From an uncultured Erysipelotrichaceae bacterium (lineage in GTDB: Bacteria; Bacillota_I; Bacilli_A; Acholeplasmatales; Anaeroplasmataceae), in NCBI GenBank assembly GCA_902783745.1, contig CACZRY010000151.1:1-17730 (forward strand): 17,730 bases of DNA, read 5' to 3'. Below the pieces are notes generated by a model. It was given only the letters and a program-made list of their open reading frames with translations. It made no database searches and was not told where the DNA came from. A program made the translations under genes and the position numbers. Positions 6,903 to 14,181 of the stretch are shown here, piece after piece. Numbering within the stretch: position 1 is the stretch's first letter; each line of letters opens with the position of its first letter.

Positions 6903-7307
6903 TTATTCAACCCCAAACATCCCCTTAAGCATTTTAAAAACATCCTCTACCTGATTAGATTCGGATTTACCAAATGCACATCTATTAGAAAAATGCTCAC
7001 AATTATTAGAAATAATATCATATCCCTTTTCACCAAGGTGAGCTTTCGCATATTCTATAATTTCATCAGGTTTTCTTTTTTTCTTAAGTTCTTCATCAGT
7101 ATAGCATCTTACTTCAAGCTCTCCACCATCTAAAAACCTATCTAATGTTGTTACCATAACTTCTGCAGTCTCTTGGCTAACCTCACTTCCTACTGGAGAT
7201 GCGAATTGATAAACTTCATTATCATTTGCGTATATTCCATGATGATAATAAAGACCTCTTGAAACTCTAATTTGTGCACCATATTCTGGCTTCATTTTAA
7301 CCCACAT
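6903..7307 (-). CDS. LRAT-domain (NlpC/P60 superfamily) protein
   Basis: The 134-aa protein is almost entirely one LRAT/NC domain, a circularly permuted papain-like fold. The signature His lies in HHGIYAN (22-28) and the nucleophilic Cys103 in NNCEHFSNRC (101-110). The second core position, often His in vertebrate LRAT and HRASLS proteins, is Gln34 (VYQFASP). Known eukaryotic members transfer or remove fatty acyl groups; bacterial roles are mostly unknown, so acyltransferase, thioesterase or peptidase activity are all possible. There is no signal peptide or membrane segment, so it is probably cytoplasmic. GAGGT lies about 7 nt before the ATG. It is the first gene of a three-gene unit with a ROK kinase and the transposase-like protein. 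Confidence 0.85.
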   Translation of the reverse strand: MWVKMKPEYGAQIRVSRGLYYHHGIYANDNEVYQFASPVGSEVSQETAEVMVTTLDRFLDGGELEVRCYTDEELKKKRKPDEIIEYAKAHLGEKGYDIISNNCEHFSNRCAFGKSESNQVEDVFKMLKGMFGVE

Positions 7308-7336
7308 AATATTACCTCAATCTAAAAAGTAATAAT

Positions 7337-7342
7337 ATTATA
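7337..7342 (-). promoter_or_regulatory. Possible -10 box for the LRAT-ROK operon
   Basis: TATAAT on the minus strand lies 30 nt before the LRAT start codon, in a very AT-rich gap after the preceding operon's terminator. The -35 region is only T-rich, without a TTGACA-like match, so the call rests on position and the -10 alone. Confidence 0.45.
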
Positions 7343-7380
7343 TATCAAATCAAAAAAAATTAAATAGGAAAAATTAACTT

Positions 7381-7412
7381 TTTTAATAAAGAAAATGGTC
7401 CTACGACCATTT
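7381..7412 (-). terminator. Intrinsic terminator after the 7411-8052 gene
   Basis: An 8-bp stem AAATGGTC/GACCATTT (7393-7400 and 7405-7412) with loop GTAG is followed on the minus strand by TCTTTATT, an imperfect T tract. The stem includes two bases of the stop codon. It ends the two-gene unit of unknown proteins. Confidence 0.65.
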
Positions 7413-8052
7413 ATTCTTTAACTTCTTCAAATTGTAATACGCTAAATAAATAAGACATCATTTCTCTTATTTCTAAATCTTCAATTTCCATATAATTTAA
7501 CAAATTAAATTTATTATCTTTAAATACTAATGCTAAATATGAAAATGTCTTAGTGTTAATTGTAAAATCAGGGGCTTTATCTAAAACCTCATCAGTAACA
7601 TCTAAAAATATATCAATACCTGCAAGCTTTTTACAGCTAGAAAAATCAACTACTGGCTTTTTATTCTTATCCTCATTTTCTGGTTTAAAGAATGCCTTAG
7701 AATCAGTAATAATAGATATCTTATATGCTTTAATCTTATCCTTGTTATAATAAGAATATCCAAAAGATTCCTTATCCTTTTTAAATCCATTCTTAATTAA
7801 CAATTCATCAATATCATCATTACCAACATATTTTTTAGTTAAGTAATTAATTTTTCTTTTTTTAGAGAATGCTTTATATGTTGCAGATTGTACTAAAAAT
7901 GTAGATACTAAAAATACAATAACTAACGCAATAACTATTGGTGTTGTGTCTTTTATTTTAAGTAATGGAATTAAAAATATTAAACCAATTCCTATTAAAA
8001 ATAATACACCTGCAATAATAAATAAATATCTCGCTTTAATATTTCTAAACAA
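7411..8052 (-). CDS. Protein of unknown function with two N-terminal membrane segments
   Basis: No family recognised. The 213-aa protein has two hydrophobic segments (about 9-31 and 38-58), then a Lys/Arg-rich stretch (AFSKKRKINYLTKKY). By the positive-inside rule this places both termini, and a roughly 150-residue soluble domain, in the cytoplasm. That domain is mixed alpha/beta in appearance and rich in Lys, Asp and Phe. The start is a TTG at 8052: TAGGTGAT lies 3 nt upstream, overlapping the stop of the preceding gene, and no ATG fits better. It is the second gene of a pair with the 8061-8597 gene (8-nt gap), so the two proteins may act together (inference). A terminator follows at once. 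Confidence 0.75.
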   Translation of the reverse strand: MFRNIKARYLFIIAGVLFLIGIGLIFLIPLLKIKDTTPIVIALVIVFLVSTFLVQSATYKAFSKKRKINYLTKKYVGNDDIDELLIKNGFKKDKESFGYSYYNKDKIKAYKISIITDSKAFFKPENEDKNKKPVVDFSSCKKLAGIDIFLDVTDEVLDKAPDFTINTKTFSYLALVFKDNKFNLLNYMEIEDLEIREMMSYLFSVLQFEEVKE

Positions 8053-8060
8053 AATATCAC

Positions 8061-8597
8061 CTATCTTTTATCTTCATCAATAAATGCTAAATCAAAATAT
8101 AAAAGCTCACACATATGCTTATTCAAGCTCTTATATACTGGTACTGGCATATAATAATCCATTTGTACTTCAACTGGATTATATACTAAAGCCTGATGGA
8201 ATGATTTATCTGTTGATTTTGCAAATCTCTTACATTCCTTAATTGTAAATTCATTTCTATGCTGGAATAAAATTAAAACAATATTTCTTTCTGTTTTTTC
8301 AAGTCCTGCATCTAAAATTCTTGCCTCTAATGCTTCATATGTATAATTACTACAATCAAATGAAGAATCTTCTTCATTAACTAATACATTTACAAATGTA
8401 GTACCATTATATACTCTTGCGAAAATCTCAATAGGTAAATCCTCACCCGCAAGAATTGGTACCTCATTTGCGTATATTAAGGCATATCTAAAATTATGAT
8501 AAGGCTTAGAATTGTAATGTCCTATAACATCCTTTGCTTCTTTTTCTCTTTTTTTAATTGGAAACATAACTTTTAATAAATCTCTAAAAAAGCCCAT
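8061..8597 (-). CDS. Conserved-looking soluble protein of unknown function
   Basis: No family recognised. The 178-aa protein has no signal peptide or clear membrane span; residues 1-22 (MGFFRDLLKVMFPIKKREKE) could form a basic amphipathic helix that touches the membrane. The rest looks like an alternating strand/helix globular domain (RYALIYANEVPIL, NIVLILFQHRNEF, FHQALVYNPVEVQMDYYMPVP). AAAGGA lies about 8 nt before the ATG, which follows a TATAAT box. It is the first gene of a two-gene unit with the two-TM protein downstream and is divergent from the S66 peptidase gene. A role at the membrane with its partner is possible but not shown. Confidence 0.75.
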   Translation of the reverse strand: MGFFRDLLKVMFPIKKREKEAKDVIGHYNSKPYHNFRYALIYANEVPILAGEDLPIEIFARVYNGTTFVNVLVNEEDSSFDCSNYTYEALEARILDAGLEKTERNIVLILFQHRNEFTIKECKRFAKSTDKSFHQALVYNPVEVQMDYYMPVPVYKSLNKHMCELLYFDLAFIDEDKR

Positions 8598-8628
8598 ATC
8601 TCTAATCCTTTCATTAAATACTATCCCT

Positions 8629-8634
8629 ATTATA
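8629..8634 (-). promoter_or_regulatory. -10 box of the 8597-7411 unit
   Basis: TGTATAAT on the minus strand places a start near 8622 and a leader of about 25 nt. The -35 region (around 8652-8658) is a poor match (TTCTTT). It lies back to back with the plus-strand promoter at 8688-8693. Confidence 0.6.
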
Positions 8635-8687
8635 CACTATTTTTTATATTTTAAAGAAAAACATTTTTATGATTTTTTTAAATATTG

Positions 8688-8693
8688 TATAAT
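8688..8693 (+). promoter_or_regulatory. -10 box of the S66 peptidase gene
   Basis: TGTATAAT on the plus strand (box 8688-8693), with only a T-rich -35 region. The predicted start is at about 8700. The box overlaps an in-frame ATG at 8692, which therefore cannot be the translation start from this promoter. Confidence 0.6.
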
Positions 8694-8709
8694 GAATTTG
8701 GTGATTAAT

Positions 8710-9696
8710 GTGAACAAAAAGACAATTGGTGTTGTTGCGCCATCATTTGGGGCAACAATAACTCCTTATAAAGAAAGATTAGAAGTTGCAATAAAAAACT
8801 TTAAAGAATTAGGATATAATGTTATCCTTGGTAAAAATGTTAAATTATCAAAAGGTTTAGCATCATCTAATACTAAAGAGGAACGCGCAAAAGAAATAAT
8901 GGAAATGTGGGATAAGGCTGATATAATAATGTCTTCTGGTGGAGGAGAGGTTATGTGTGAAGTTTTAGAAGGATTAGATTTTAATTATTTTAAAAATAAT
9001 CCTAAGCTTTTTATTGGATTTTCTGATAACACAAACCTAACATATACACTTACAACAATATCAGGTATTGAATCAATATATGGACCAAATTTTCCATCAT
9101 TTTATACCTTACCATTAGAATATGATTTACATGATACATTAAGAATGATTAATAATGAAAAAGAATTTATAGGATATAATAGATATGAATATGGAATAGA
9201 TACTAAAGATCCATTACCAAAATATAATCTTAATTGTAAAACAAATATAATTAATCATAATTTTAAAAATGATGTATCAGGATATATTTTAGGTGGTTGC
9301 TTAGATGTATTGGTAGGATTATGTGGTACTAGATTTGATAATACAGTTAATTATATAAAAAGCTTAGATGATGGTGTTATATTCTATATGGAAGCATGTG
9401 ATTTAACATCAGTTGGAGTTATAAGAGCTTTATTCCAATTAAAAAATGCTAATTGGTTTAAGAATGTTAAATGCTTCTTAATTGGTAGAAGCAATAATCT
9501 ACTTGATGAATCATTTGGAGTTAAAATATCAGATGCGTATATTTATTCATTAGGCGAATTAAATATACCTATGCTTATAAATATTGATTTAGGTCATATA
9601 TCTCCATCAATTCCTATGCTAAACGGAAGACATGCGAAAGTATCTTATATAAACAATACATTAAAAATTACATACGACGAAAAAAAGAAGATTTAG
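8710..9696 (+). CDS. Serine peptidase S66 family (LD-carboxypeptidase/MccF-like)
   Basis: This is a predicted cytoplasmic Ser-Glu-His amidase. Family members either trim the terminal D-Ala from murein tetrapeptides (LdcA) or cleave peptide-nucleotide antibiotics and acyl-adenylates (MccF). With the start at 8710 it is 328 aa. The nucleophile Ser105 is in GFSDNTNL, Glu228 is in FYMEACDL, and His296 is in IDLGHISP; SSGGGE (75-80) helps form the oxyanion site. The IIMSSGGGE and GPNFPSF segments fit the MccF-like branch more than LdcA (moderate confidence). I chose the GTG at 8710 because GGTGAT (8700-8705) lies 4 nt upstream; the ATG at 8692 lies in the -10 box and a GTG at 8701 is also in frame. 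This is the only plus-strand gene in the window. No microcin genes are nearby. Confidence 0.85.
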   Translation: MNKKTIGVVAPSFGATITPYKERLEVAIKNFKELGYNVILGKNVKLSKGLASSNTKEERAKEIMEMWDKADIIMSSGGGEVMCEVLEGLDFNYFKNNPKLFIGFSDNTNLTYTLTTISGIESIYGPNFPSFYTLPLEYDLHDTLRMINNEKEFIGYNRYEYGIDTKDPLPKYNLNCKTNIINHNFKNDVSGYILGGCLDVLVGLCGTRFDNTVNYIKSLDDGVIFYMEACDLTSVGVIRALFQLKNANWFKNVKCFLIGRSNNLLDESFGVKISDAYIYSLGELNIPMLINIDLGHISPSIPMLNGRHAKVSYINNTLKITYDEKKKI

Positions 9697-9717
9697 GGAG
9701 TCCCTAAATCTTTTTTT
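9689..9717. terminator. Bidirectional terminator between the S66 peptidase gene and mnmE
   Basis: A perfect 10-bp stem AGATTTAGGG/CCCTAAATCT (9689-9698 and 9702-9711) with a 3-nt loop is followed on the plus strand by T7. On the minus strand it is followed by TCTTCTTTTTTTC, so it can stop both converging transcripts. The plus-strand stop codon (9694-9696) lies inside the stem. Confidence 0.9.
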
Positions 9718-11056
9718 ACTTTCCTAAACAGAATTTAGTAAATAAGGCAGTAATAAGCTCTTCAGGATAGCTTTCTCCTGTTATTTCACCTAATGCTTCA
9801 AAGCAATTATTAATATCTATTTCAATTAAAGAAATATCTATTAAATTATCTATACCACGTTTCGCATCAAGTAGTGAATTATAAGCTTTCTTCATCAAAT
9901 CTACTTGTCTTACATTATTTAAATATCTATTATCCATTGTTTTTATAGAATTAATATTTGTAACTTCTTTAATCTTATTAATCAATATATTCATACCTTC
10001 ATTCTTTAAGGCAGATATTGATATCGCAAGATCATCCCTCCACTTAGGCTCTAAGTCACTTTTATTTGCGATAATAATTCTATTTTTATTTTTAGTTAAA
10101 GCTAAAAGCTCTTGGTCAATATCATCTAGTACCTTTGATTGATCTAATACTAATAATATTAAATCTGCTTCATTAATTGCTTTTTCACTTCTTTTTATAC
10201 CTATAGATTCTACTAAATCATCACTTTCTCTAATTCCTGCAGTATCAATTAAATGTAGTGTAATATTACCAATTAGTAATTCTCCTTCAACAGTATCTCT
10301 TGTTGTACCTGCAACATTAGAGACAATTGCCTTATCTTCTTCTAATAACATATTTAAAAGACTAGATTTACCAACATTAGGTTTACCTATTATTGCAGTT
10401 TTAATACCATGTATCGCAAGTGTTGAAATCTTTGAATTTTCTAGTATTTCTTCCATTTCTTTAACCATATTATCAACAATAGGCTTCATATATGGATGTG
10501 TTACATCAACTGAATCCTCATATTCAGGATAATCAATATTAACCTCAATTTGAGCCATTAGATTTAAAATGTTATCTCTAAAATGTTTAATTAAATTTCT
10601 AGTTGATGATCTTAATGAAGATAAGCTTGATTTTAACGCTATATCATTAGATGCTGATATTATATCCATAATAGATTCCGCACTTGTTAAATCCATCTTT
10701 CCATTCAAGAATGCACGCTTTGAAAATTCACCATTTTCTGCAAGTCTAAATCCATTTTCAAGTAAAGTTTCTAAAACCTTATTTGTAACAAGAATACCGC
10801 CATGGCAATTAATTTCTACCATGTTTTCTCCATCAAATGAATTTGGTGCCTTATAAACATTACATAATACTTCATCTACTATCTCACCATGATTAATAAT
10901 ATATCCATAATTAATAGTATATCCATTAACCTTAGTTAAATCCTTACCCTTAAATACATTATTAACAAGTGTAATTGCATCAGGACCTGACGCTCTTACA
11001 ATTGATATAGCACCAACTCCATATGGAGTTGCGATAGCGCATATATTTTCAAGCAT
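9716..11056 (-). CDS. mnmE: tRNA modification GTPase MnmE
   Basis: With MnmG, MnmE installs the carboxymethylaminomethyl group at U34 of certain tRNAs, using GTP and methylene-tetrahydrofolate. The 446-aa protein has the N-terminal folate-binding domain (about 1-115), a helical domain, and an inserted G domain. That domain shows G1 GKPNVGKSS (224-232), G2 TTRDT (251-255), G3 DTAG (271-274) and G4 NKSD (331-334). The C terminus is FCLGK with the expected near-terminal Cys443, a conservative change from the more usual CIGK. GAGGTGAT lies 5 nt before the ATG. The gene is preceded by a 42-nt gap with a TATAAT box and ends in the shared terminator. mnmG is not in the window. Confidence 0.97.
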   Translation of the reverse strand: MLENICAIATPYGVGAISIVRASGPDAITLVNNVFKGKDLTKVNGYTINYGYIINHGEIVDEVLCNVYKAPNSFDGENMVEINCHGGILVTNKVLETLLENGFRLAENGEFSKRAFLNGKMDLTSAESIMDIISASNDIALKSSLSSLRSSTRNLIKHFRDNILNLMAQIEVNIDYPEYEDSVDVTHPYMKPIVDNMVKEMEEILENSKISTLAIHGIKTAIIGKPNVGKSSLLNMLLEEDKAIVSNVAGTTRDTVEGELLIGNITLHLIDTAGIRESDDLVESIGIKRSEKAINEADLILLVLDQSKVLDDIDQELLALTKNKNRIIIANKSDLEPKWRDDLAISISALKNEGMNILINKIKEVTNINSIKTMDNRYLNNVRQVDLMKKAYNSLLDAKRGIDNLIDISLIEIDINNCFEALGEITGESYPEELITALFTKFCLGK

Positions 11057-11076
11057 TCTAAATCACCTCGTCATTA

Positions 11077-11082
11077 ATTATA
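11077..11082 (-). promoter_or_regulatory. Possible -10 box of mnmE
   Basis: TGTATAAT on the minus strand lies 20 nt before the mnmE start codon. The -35 would fall in the end of the upstream gene and matches poorly. No terminator is visible between the two genes, so mnmE may also be read from upstream. Confidence 0.45.
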
Positions 11083-11098
11083 CATTAAAAAATGTGTT

Positions 11099-12622
11099 TT
11101 AATGACGCTTTTTATAAATTTTAATTGATAATATGATAATTATTCCAACTATTGCTAAAAATGCGATAGATAAAGTAATTATAAGTCCTATATTAACTTC
11201 TTTTGAAGAAGCCTCTTCTACTACATTATCTTCACTTAATACAATATTATATGTATCCTTATATTCTCCCTTTTTAACTTCTAGAATATAATTATTTCCT
11301 TCTTCTTTTAATGTAACATCATCTGAATTTGGAATTATATTGTAATCCCTTAAAAGATTAATAATAGTATTTTCTGTAATATCTTTAGGATTACATATGA
11401 TAATAGTTGAATTCTCTATATAAATTACATTCTTAATAACTTGGTTTCCAACATAAATATAAAATGTTGCACAAGAAGTATTACCTGAATTATCAAATAC
11501 ACTTATATAAAATCTATAATCACCCTTATTATCATATAAAGAACCATAATTATCTAAATCCTCTATTACATAATTAGTTATTTCTCCATCATATTCATCA
11601 GTAATTGTAATATGAGATTTTATCTCATCAAGTGTTATTTTTTCAAATGGTTCTTCTACTTTAATATGACTACAAATTATATCAGGAGCTTTATCATCTA
11701 CTACATTAATAATAAAACTATGTTCTATTATAGATTCACCATTATTAATTCTAATTAAAGATTCATAATTACCAATTATATTATAAGATTCATTATATTT
11801 AGATATATCTAAGGTTGCGTTAGATGAATCATTTAATAGTTGTTCTAAAATTTCAGATTCTTCTAATTTTTGATAATATTTTGCTTTAATAGTATTTGTC
11901 TTTAAGCTTATATCATCTACTACACTTGTACTACTTGTTGTGATATTACTTGTAGTAGTTATATCGCTTGTACTAATAATATCACTTGTAGTTATAGTTG
12001 TTGTTGATATCTCATCTTGGTCTTTTTCTTTTATTGATACATTTAACATCGTAAATGCTATCTTAGAAAAATAAGATACCTTTTGAGCGCTTGTCATAGT
12101 ACCAATAAAGTTTTCATCATTAGATACATTAGGTTCAGCAGTTAAATAGATATTTTCAAATGTATTAGATGATGAATACTTAGAATAATAATCAAATAAA
12201 TCATTTTTTAATATCGTAATATCACCATCACTTATTACTACATCATAAAATGAATTATTTGCATCATATCTACCATCAGTATTTACTTCTGATGTAATTC
12301 TTATAAGCTTATAATCAGAAAAATAAAATCCATTAAATAAATATAAATCCGCCTTAGGTGTTCCATTATATGTAATACCTAATCTTTTAGAAAATATAAT
12401 ATTACCTGATTCTATAATCTTGCTATTTTCTAATTTTTTAATTTCATTTAGTAATTGTGAATTAGTAAAATCATCTACTGTATTACCTCTTATGACATTA
12501 AATATTTCTTCTCCATAATATGACATTTTAACTTCTGATGTTTGATATGCAAATGTCTTACTAGAGAATGTAAACATAAACATCAAAAACAAACCAAAAA
12601 ATATAATTAATTTCTTTTTCAT
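11099..12622 (-). CDS. Surface-exposed type I membrane protein with Ig-like domain
   Basis: No specific family recognised. The 507-aa protein has a signal peptide (MKKKLIIFFGLFLMFMFTF, likely cleaved near SKTFAYQ), an N-terminal domain of about 180 residues, and a Thr/Ser-rich low-complexity linker (about 205-235). A bacterial Ig-like domain follows: VVDDKAPDI, then ITDEYDGEIT, then SVFDNSGNTSC, resembling the cadherin-like/DUF5011 pattern. Next come a small domain and one C-terminal membrane helix (about 478-502) ending KIYKKRH. There is no LPXTG sortase motif, so anchoring is by the helix. This predicts a single-pass outer-facing protein, perhaps adhesive or involved in wall contacts (inference). 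AAGGTGG lies 3 nt before the ATG. It sits between the lipoprotein phosphatase gene and mnmE; I see no terminator after it. Confidence 0.8.
   Translation of the reverse strand: MKKKLIIFFGLFLMFMFTFSSKTFAYQTSEVKMSYYGEEIFNVIRGNTVDDFTNSQLLNEIKKLENSKIIESGNIIFSKRLGITYNGTPKADLYLFNGFYFSDYKLIRITSEVNTDGRYDANNSFYDVVISDGDITILKNDLFDYYSKYSSSNTFENIYLTAEPNVSNDENFIGTMTSAQKVSYFSKIAFTMLNVSIKEKDQDEISTTTITTSDIISTSDITTTSNITTSSTSVVDDISLKTNTIKAKYYQKLEESEILEQLLNDSSNATLDISKYNESYNIIGNYESLIRINNGESIIEHSFIINVVDDKAPDIICSHIKVEEPFEKITLDEIKSHITITDEYDGEITNYVIEDLDNYGSLYDNKGDYRFYISVFDNSGNTSCATFYIYVGNQVIKNVIYIENSTIIICNPKDITENTIINLLRDYNIIPNSDDVTLKEEGNNYILEVKKGEYKDTYNIVLSEDNVVEEASSKEVNIGLIITLSIAFLAIVGIIIILSIKIYKKRH
11925..12003. repeat. 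Imperfect short tandem repeats in the Thr/Ser linker
   Basis: Within the surface protein gene, units of about 18-24 bases based on ACTTGTAGTA plus ATATC/ATATT recur several times with drift. They encode repeated Thr/Ser-Asp-Ile-Thr blocks. Such degenerate in-gene repeats can change copy number by slippage; all copies here keep the frame. Confidence 0.6.
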
Positions 12623-12677
12623 ATTCCACCTTTTATCCCTTCAATTTAAATAAGAGATAAAATATTCATATTTTTTT

Positions 12678-12716
12678 CCATAAAAATAAAAAGTGATACT
12701 ATATTTCAAGTATCAC
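12678..12716 (-). terminator. Intrinsic terminator after the lipoprotein phosphatase gene
   Basis: An 8-bp perfect stem GTGATACT/AGTATCAC (12693-12700 and 12709-12716) with an 8-nt loop is followed on the minus strand by TTTTTATTTTTATGG. It begins 8 nt after the stop codon and separates this gene from the surface protein gene. Confidence 0.85.
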
Positions 12717-12724
12717 ATTATAAA

Positions 12725-13831
12725 CTATTCAAATATAAAATCAGTTTTTAAAACGCCATCACCATAAATAGTAGTGAAGTCATCTCTCATAGAAATAACA
12801 ATATATCCAGCATCTTCCCATTGTTCCTTTAACTTTAATGCTTTTTCTCTATTTGCATGATCATCTTCTTCATCATCTGCGATAAGCATAAATGCCTTAG
12901 ATTCATAATCATTAGATAAGCAATAATTATGCATTGCTGAATCTCCACCACTATTACCAAATGATAATACTGGTTTTTTACCTATTTCTTGAGTTATTTG
13001 TTTAACCTTATTAGTCTTTAGGTTTTTAATAATTAATTCATCTGTTCTAATTAAAGTATCTTCTACTTTATAAGTATAATTAACTCCATCTTCATCCCCT
13101 TGGTTATTAGATTTTAATACAACATCCATACCAATAACCTTAGATGGGTCAATATTAATAGAATCAACTAAAGCACGACAAATAAATCTATCAGAACCAC
13201 TTACAATATAATAATTAAAATCATATTCTTCTAAATAATCAAATATTTCAAGCATTGGCTTATAAAAAGACTCACCATAAGTCATTCCACTAAATCCATT
13301 TGCAGGTTTTGCTGCATAAGCCTTAACATAATCATCAAATTCTTTTAATGTCATTCCACTGTATGCTTTTGCGGCAGCATAAGCATGAATCATATCAAAA
13401 TGATCAGGTAATGCAACACCATTTCTTACGAATTCTCTTATTTTTGTTGCAGCATCAATTTCTTGTTCTGATGCTTTATCTTTATATGAAGGATCATCTA
13501 ATACTCTATATTCTAAAAGATTATATTCAAAATATGAAGGATAAAGCTCACCAATAATTGTACCATCCATATCGAATGTTGCAATTCTATCTTCCTTTGG
13601 AATAAATGAATCAGAAGTTTCATCTGTAACTTCTTCAACATAGCTTTTCAATTCTTGAATTGCTTCACAATCTGCACCTGAAGCTTTTTTACTCCAAAGC
13701 TTAAATGCATCTTCTTTTTGAGCAGTAGTTGTTGTAGTACTTGAATTTGAATTAGTATTATTATTTGACTGACAGCCCATTAATGTAATTGCTAATAATG
13801 GTAAAACAGATAATTTAATTAGTTTTTTCAT
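12725..13831 (-). CDS. Surface lipoprotein of the HAD phosphatase superfamily
   Basis: The 368-aa protein has a lipoprotein signal peptide with lipobox LMGC (Cys20 lipidated), then a flexible Asn/Ser/Thr-rich linker (about 21-38), so the enzyme should sit on the outer face of the membrane. The HAD motifs are present: motif I DMDGT (Asp87 nucleophile, Asp89 acid/base), motif II VSGSD (Ser211), a Lys-rich stretch near 268-277 that may supply motif III, and motif IV FGNSGGDSAM with Asp297. A large cap of about 100 residues lies between motifs I and II. It should hydrolyse phosphomonoesters outside the cell, for example to scavenge phosphate or nucleosides (inference). AGAGGTGAT lies 3 nt before the ATG. 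It is monocistronic with its own terminator. Substrate unknown. Confidence 0.87.
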   Translation of the reverse strand: MKKLIKLSVLPLLAITLMGCQSNNNTNSNSSTTTTTAQKEDAFKLWSKKASGADCEAIQELKSYVEEVTDETSDSFIPKEDRIATFDMDGTIIGELYPSYFEYNLLEYRVLDDPSYKDKASEQEIDAATKIREFVRNGVALPDHFDMIHAYAAAKAYSGMTLKEFDDYVKAYAAKPANGFSGMTYGESFYKPMLEIFDYLEEYDFNYYIVSGSDRFICRALVDSINIDPSKVIGMDVVLKSNNQGDEDGVNYTYKVEDTLIRTDELIIKNLKTNKVKQITQEIGKKPVLSFGNSGGDSAMHNYCLSNDYESKAFMLIADDEEDDHANREKALKLKEQWEDAGYIVISMRDDFTTIYGDGVLKTDFIFE

Positions 13832-13896
13832 ACTATCACCTCTATATAGTTTAATTCTACCAATTTTTTTTAATAAAATAAATATGTAAAGGTTTT

Positions 13897-13926
13897 TAAA
13901 AAAAGACCCTCAATTTAAAATTGAGG
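13897..13926 (-). terminator. Intrinsic terminator of the tilS-hpt-ftsH-rqcP operon
   Basis: An 8-bp stem CCTCAATT/AATTGAGG (13908-13915 and 13919-13926) with a 3-nt loop is followed on the minus strand by GTC and a T7 run. The rqcP stop codon lies inside the hairpin. Confidence 0.88.
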
Positions 13927-14181
13927 ATCAATCTTCTCTTCTGATATAAATTCATACATTGATGAAGCATCTTGTTTCTTTGTAGAAGTTTCTAAAGATA
14001 CTACTCTTACTTTAACAATTTTATTACCAAACATAATAGTAATAACATCGCCAATCTTTAAATCATAAGATGGCTTTTTAATGATATCGTTTACTAATAT
14101 TCTTTCAGATTCAGCAACATCTTTTGCTAAAGTTCTTCTTTTTATAAGTCTTGATACTTTTAAATATTTATCTAGTCTCAT
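13915..14181 (-). CDS. rqcP: S4-domain RNA-binding protein RqcP (YabO/Hsp15-like)
   Basis: The 88-aa protein is one S4 RNA-binding domain ([20 protein letters not shown] at residues 1-20, then [18 protein letters not shown] and [12 protein letters not shown]) with a short tail ([12 protein letters not shown]). It closely resembles B. subtilis RqcP/YabO, which works with RqcH on obstructed 50S subunits to add C-terminal alanine tails to stalled nascent chains. I chose the ATG at 14181 because the family starts MRLDKYL; an in-frame ATG at 14196 adds five unrelated residues. The start lies inside the last codons of ftsH (14-bp overlap) and I see no clear Shine-Dalgarno, so translation probably depends on ribosomes finishing ftsH. 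The hairpin terminator follows directly. Confidence 0.88.
   Translation of the reverse strand: MRLDKYLKVSRLIKRRTLAKDVAESERILVNDIIKKPSYDLKIGDVITIMFGNKIVKVRVVSLETSTKKQDASSMYEFISEEKIDPQF

Noticed and set aside
10569..10856. Plus-strand open frame opposite mnmE
   Set aside because: Antisense shadow of the conserved mnmE coding frame, no promoter or ribosome site.
11925..12003. CRISPR-like array
   Set aside because: Repeats are short, degenerate, without unique spacers of constant length, and lie in frame in a Thr/Ser-rich linker.
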